Shown: positions 5,729 to 7,382 of the stretch, piece by piece
How positions within the stretch are numbered: the stretch's first letter is position 1
Layout of the letters: each line of letters opens with the position of its first letter
Source: Methanobrevibacter sp.
Lineage (GTDB): Archaea; Methanobacteriota; Methanobacteria; Methanobacteriales; Methanobacteriaceae
Assembly: GCA_016838945.1 (NCBI GenBank)
Contig: JADLKP010000105.1
Span: 1 to 7,382 of the forward strand
Length of the DNA: 7,382 bases
Reading direction: 5' to 3'
Position numbers and translations under genes: made by a program
Notes under the pieces: generated by a model
Told to the model about the DNA's origin: nothing
Seen by the model: only the letters and a program-made list of their open reading frames with translations
Database searches by the model: none

Positions 5729-7159
5729 TTATATTGAAATTCCTGAGGAATCCAAATCCCTAAAGTTATAGGTAAATCTGTTTGTTTCAATGTCTTCAAA
5801 TTTTTGTATGGTTATGAAAAGATCATCATCCATATCATCATTGATTTTAAGGACCAATGCACTTAAAACATCCCTATTCAATTTATAAGGTTCATATAAA
5901 ACAATAGTATACTCCCCTTTAGCATATTGTGAGGCTTCCTCTCGTAAACTTTCCAAGTCCCTCTTCTCATCCATTTTCACATAAACTATATTCTCAGGAT
6001 ACAACTTGCTGTATTTGGTGCAGATTGAATCTGTGCCATCAGTACTGTTATTGTTGATTAAAATCAGTTGTATATTACTTTCAAATGAGAAATGCTGATT
6101 TAAAATTGAATTTATACCCATATCAAGATAATATTCCGCATTATTACATATTACAACTATTGAGAATATTTTGAATTGGTCGATTTTCTCAAACTCTTCA
6201 TAATTATCAGATTCAATTATCTTCTGGACTCTGTTTCTGACATTTAAGCTGAGGTTATCCATAATCTCTTCATCAGCCAAAACTTCCTTCAAATCCTCTT
6301 TTAGAACATTGTAATAATTTTCCTTGAATTTAGGAGATGTTTGAGTGTATCGGGCAAGGATTAAAAAGAGCATCCTATTAGCCAAGAGCACTTTATATTC
6401 GTCATATTTGCCCAGTTCCTTAAAAATTTCCCTTTCTTTCTTATAGATATAAACCATGTCCACATAGTTGTTTTCCTTTTCCAAGTATGTGATTGAACCT
6501 TCCCTGTTAAGCCTGTAGTAATAGAGGAACTCATTTACAACAGAAATCCTTTTTGCAGTCAAATATGTTTTAATGAAGAACACTTCATCTTCAAATATTA
6601 GGTTTGCAGGGAATTCTATGGAATTATCTTCTAAAAGGGATTTTTTATACAATTTATTGTACACATTCACTACAATGTTGTTGGTGAATGAAGTGGTGTC
6701 ATCTGAATTGAAGACTTCCTTATCCAAATTGCTGAAAACCTTTAGATTGTAGTAATCCAAATCATTGTTCATCTCTCCGGTTTCATCATCAAAAAGTGAA
6801 ATCTTGCACATGGCCAAATCCAAGTCATTTTGAATGCATGAAAGGTAAAGCTTTTCAAACATGTATTCATTTACATAGTCATCACTGTCGACAAAGCCTA
6901 TGTAGCCTCCCTTTGCCTGTTCAATTCCGAAGTTACGTGCAAGGGATATCCCACTGTTTTCAATTGTGAAAACCTTTACTCGAGAATCCTTTTCTGCATA
7001 TTCCTCTAGAATTTCAAGGGAATTGTCAGTTGATCCATCATTTACACAAATTATTTCAATATCTTCTAAGGTCTGATTTACAAGAGATTCTAAACATTCT
7101 GCAAGATATTTGGCAACATTGTAAACCGGGACTATTACTGAAACTTTAATATCTTCCAT
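5729..7159 (-). CDS. Family 2 glycosyltransferase with a degenerate, truncated second GT-A domain
   Basis: A 476-residue cytoplasmic or membrane-associated protein. Residues 5-115 are a classic GT2 nucleotide-sugar domain: VSVIVPVYN (6-14), VNDGSTDNS (39-47), NSGISLARNFG (68-78) and the metal-binding DSDD (91-94). FEDE (189-192) supplies a likely catalytic acidic pair, followed by YYYRLNREGSIT (from about 213), common in polysaccharide transferases. A mostly helical linker leads to a second GT-A-like start at 329-476, with ICNNAEYYLDMGINSILNQ and INNNSTDGTDS resembling the first domain. There the DSDD position reads LYEP (421-424), and the protein ends soon after, so this half is probably inactive. 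It resembles the tandem GT region seen in teichoic-acid-type (CDP-glycerol) polymerases, but no such C-terminal part follows. I chose ATG at 7159, with CGTGA four bases beyond its spacer; ATG at 7225 adds 22 residues not typical of the family and has no ribosome site. Donor and acceptor are unknown; a surface glycan role is likely. Confidence 0.85.
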   Translation of the reverse strand: MEDIKVSVIVPVYNVAKYLAECLESLVNQTLEDIEIICVNDGSTDNSLEILEEYAEKDSRVKVFTIENSGISLARNFGIEQAKGGYIGFVDSDDYVNEYMFEKLYLSCIQNDLDLAMCKISLFDDETGEMNNDLDYYNLKVFSNLDKEVFNSDDTTSFTNNIVVNVYNKLYKKSLLEDNSIEFPANLIFEDEVFFIKTYLTAKRISVVNEFLYYYRLNREGSITYLEKENNYVDMVYIYKKEREIFKELGKYDEYKVLLANRMLFLILARYTQTSPKFKENYYNVLKEDLKEVLADEEIMDNLSLNVRNRVQKIIESDNYEEFEKIDQFKIFSIVVICNNAEYYLDMGINSILNQHFSFESNIQLILINNNSTDGTDSICTKYSKLYPENIVYVKMDEKRDLESLREEASQYAKGEYTIVLYEPYKLNRDVLSALVLKINDDMDDDLFITIQKFEDIETNRFTYNFRDLDSSGISI

Positions 7160-7163
7160 TTTT

Positions 7164-7168
7164 TCACG
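7164..7168 (-). promoter_or_regulatory. Ribosome binding site that decides the glycosyltransferase start
   Basis: CGTGA on the minus strand ends four bases before ATG at 7159, immediately ahead of MEDIKVSVIVPVYN. The upstream ATG codons at 7225 and 7213 lack such a site, so the shorter protein is preferred. Confidence 0.55.
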
Positions 7169-7262
7169 TTCATTATTTTTTTTAAGTTGATTTGAATTTA
7201 AAGATAAAATCATTGCTAAATCCATTCAAATATTAACTAAATAATATGTTTATCTATATTAC

Positions 7263-7270
7263 TATTTAAA
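7263..7270 (-). promoter_or_regulatory. Candidate TATA box of the glycosyltransferase-permease operon
   Basis: TTTAAATA on the minus strand would start transcription near 7240, leaving a leader of about 80 bases before ATG at 7159. Several other A/T stretches nearby could serve, so the exact position is uncertain. Confidence 0.3.
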
Positions 7271-7308
7271 ACATTTTAAAAAGGAATAATCAGGGAAAAG
7301 AGAGAATT

Positions 7309-7370
7309 AAAAAAATAGAAAAAAATAAATAAAAAAATTATGGCTAAAATACCTAATCAAGATAAAAAAA
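7309..7370 (-). terminator. Oligo-T tracts, probably the terminator of a minus-strand gene beyond the right edge
   Basis: Four runs of exactly seven A lie at 7309-7315, 7319-7325, 7331-7337 and 7364-7370, giving T7 runs on the minus strand. The same pattern follows the minus-strand genes inside the window. This suggests another minus-strand gene ends just past 7382. The gene itself cannot be seen. Confidence 0.35.
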
Positions 7371-7382
7371 TAGAAAAGAATA

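Noticed and set aside
7340..7382. A possible plus-strand gene start (ATG at 7340, reading MAKIPNQDKKIEKN) running off the right edge
   Set aside because: No Shine-Dalgarno site precedes it, only 14 codons are visible, and it is made of the same A-rich tracts as the surrounding terminator-like DNA. It cannot be excluded.

Overview
The window is about two-thirds A+T. It has dense oligo-A and oligo-T intergenic tracts, Shine-Dalgarno sites of the GTGA(T) type, TATA-like boxes instead of bacterial -35/-10 pairs, and an archaeal-style aconitase X. Together these suggest a methanogenic archaeon of the Methanobacteriales, most likely Methanobrevibacter or a close relative. That placement is inference from composition and gene content, because the window holds no rRNA or other marker.

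Layout from left to right: (1) 124-1359, minus strand: the large subunit of aconitase X / phosphomevalonate dehydratase, an isoprenoid-lipid enzyme, followed by a duplicated oligo-T terminator at 54-122. (2) 1360-1724: a divergent intergenic region with nested inverted repeats and candidate TATA boxes on both strands. (3) 1725-3299, plus strand: a MATE-family transporter with an unusual 72-residue Lys/Arg/Glu tail. (4) 3296-4237, minus strand: a PAP2-family membrane phosphatase that converges on the MATE gene and overlaps its stop codon. Its real reading frame extends 48 codons beyond the first conventional start, up to a strong Shine-Dalgarno site followed by ATA, so this gene appears to lack a standard start codon. 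(5) 4238-4513: an intergenic region with a tandem 44/45-bp duplication upstream of the PAP2 gene and an oligo-T terminator for the next gene. (6) 4514-5692, minus strand: a LacY/nucleoside-symporter-like MFS permease. (7) 5729-7159, minus strand: a family 2 glycosyltransferase with a second, truncated GT-A-like domain that has lost its metal-binding motif. The glycosyltransferase and permease are 36 bp apart and probably co-transcribed. (8) 7160-7382: the promoter region of that operon, and oligo-T tracts that probably terminate a minus-strand gene outside the window.

The gene set is weighted towards the cell envelope: isoprenoid precursor synthesis, a possible polyprenyl- or lipid-phosphate phosphatase, a glycosyltransferase and two transporters. 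Only the glycosyltransferase-permease pair looks like an operon. I did not find a new defence system, mobile element, CRISPR array or RNA gene. The points most worth checking are the ATA start of the PAP2 gene, the helical tail of the MATE protein and how its antisense strand supplies a terminator, the duplicated promoter region, and the degenerate second domain of the glycosyltransferase.
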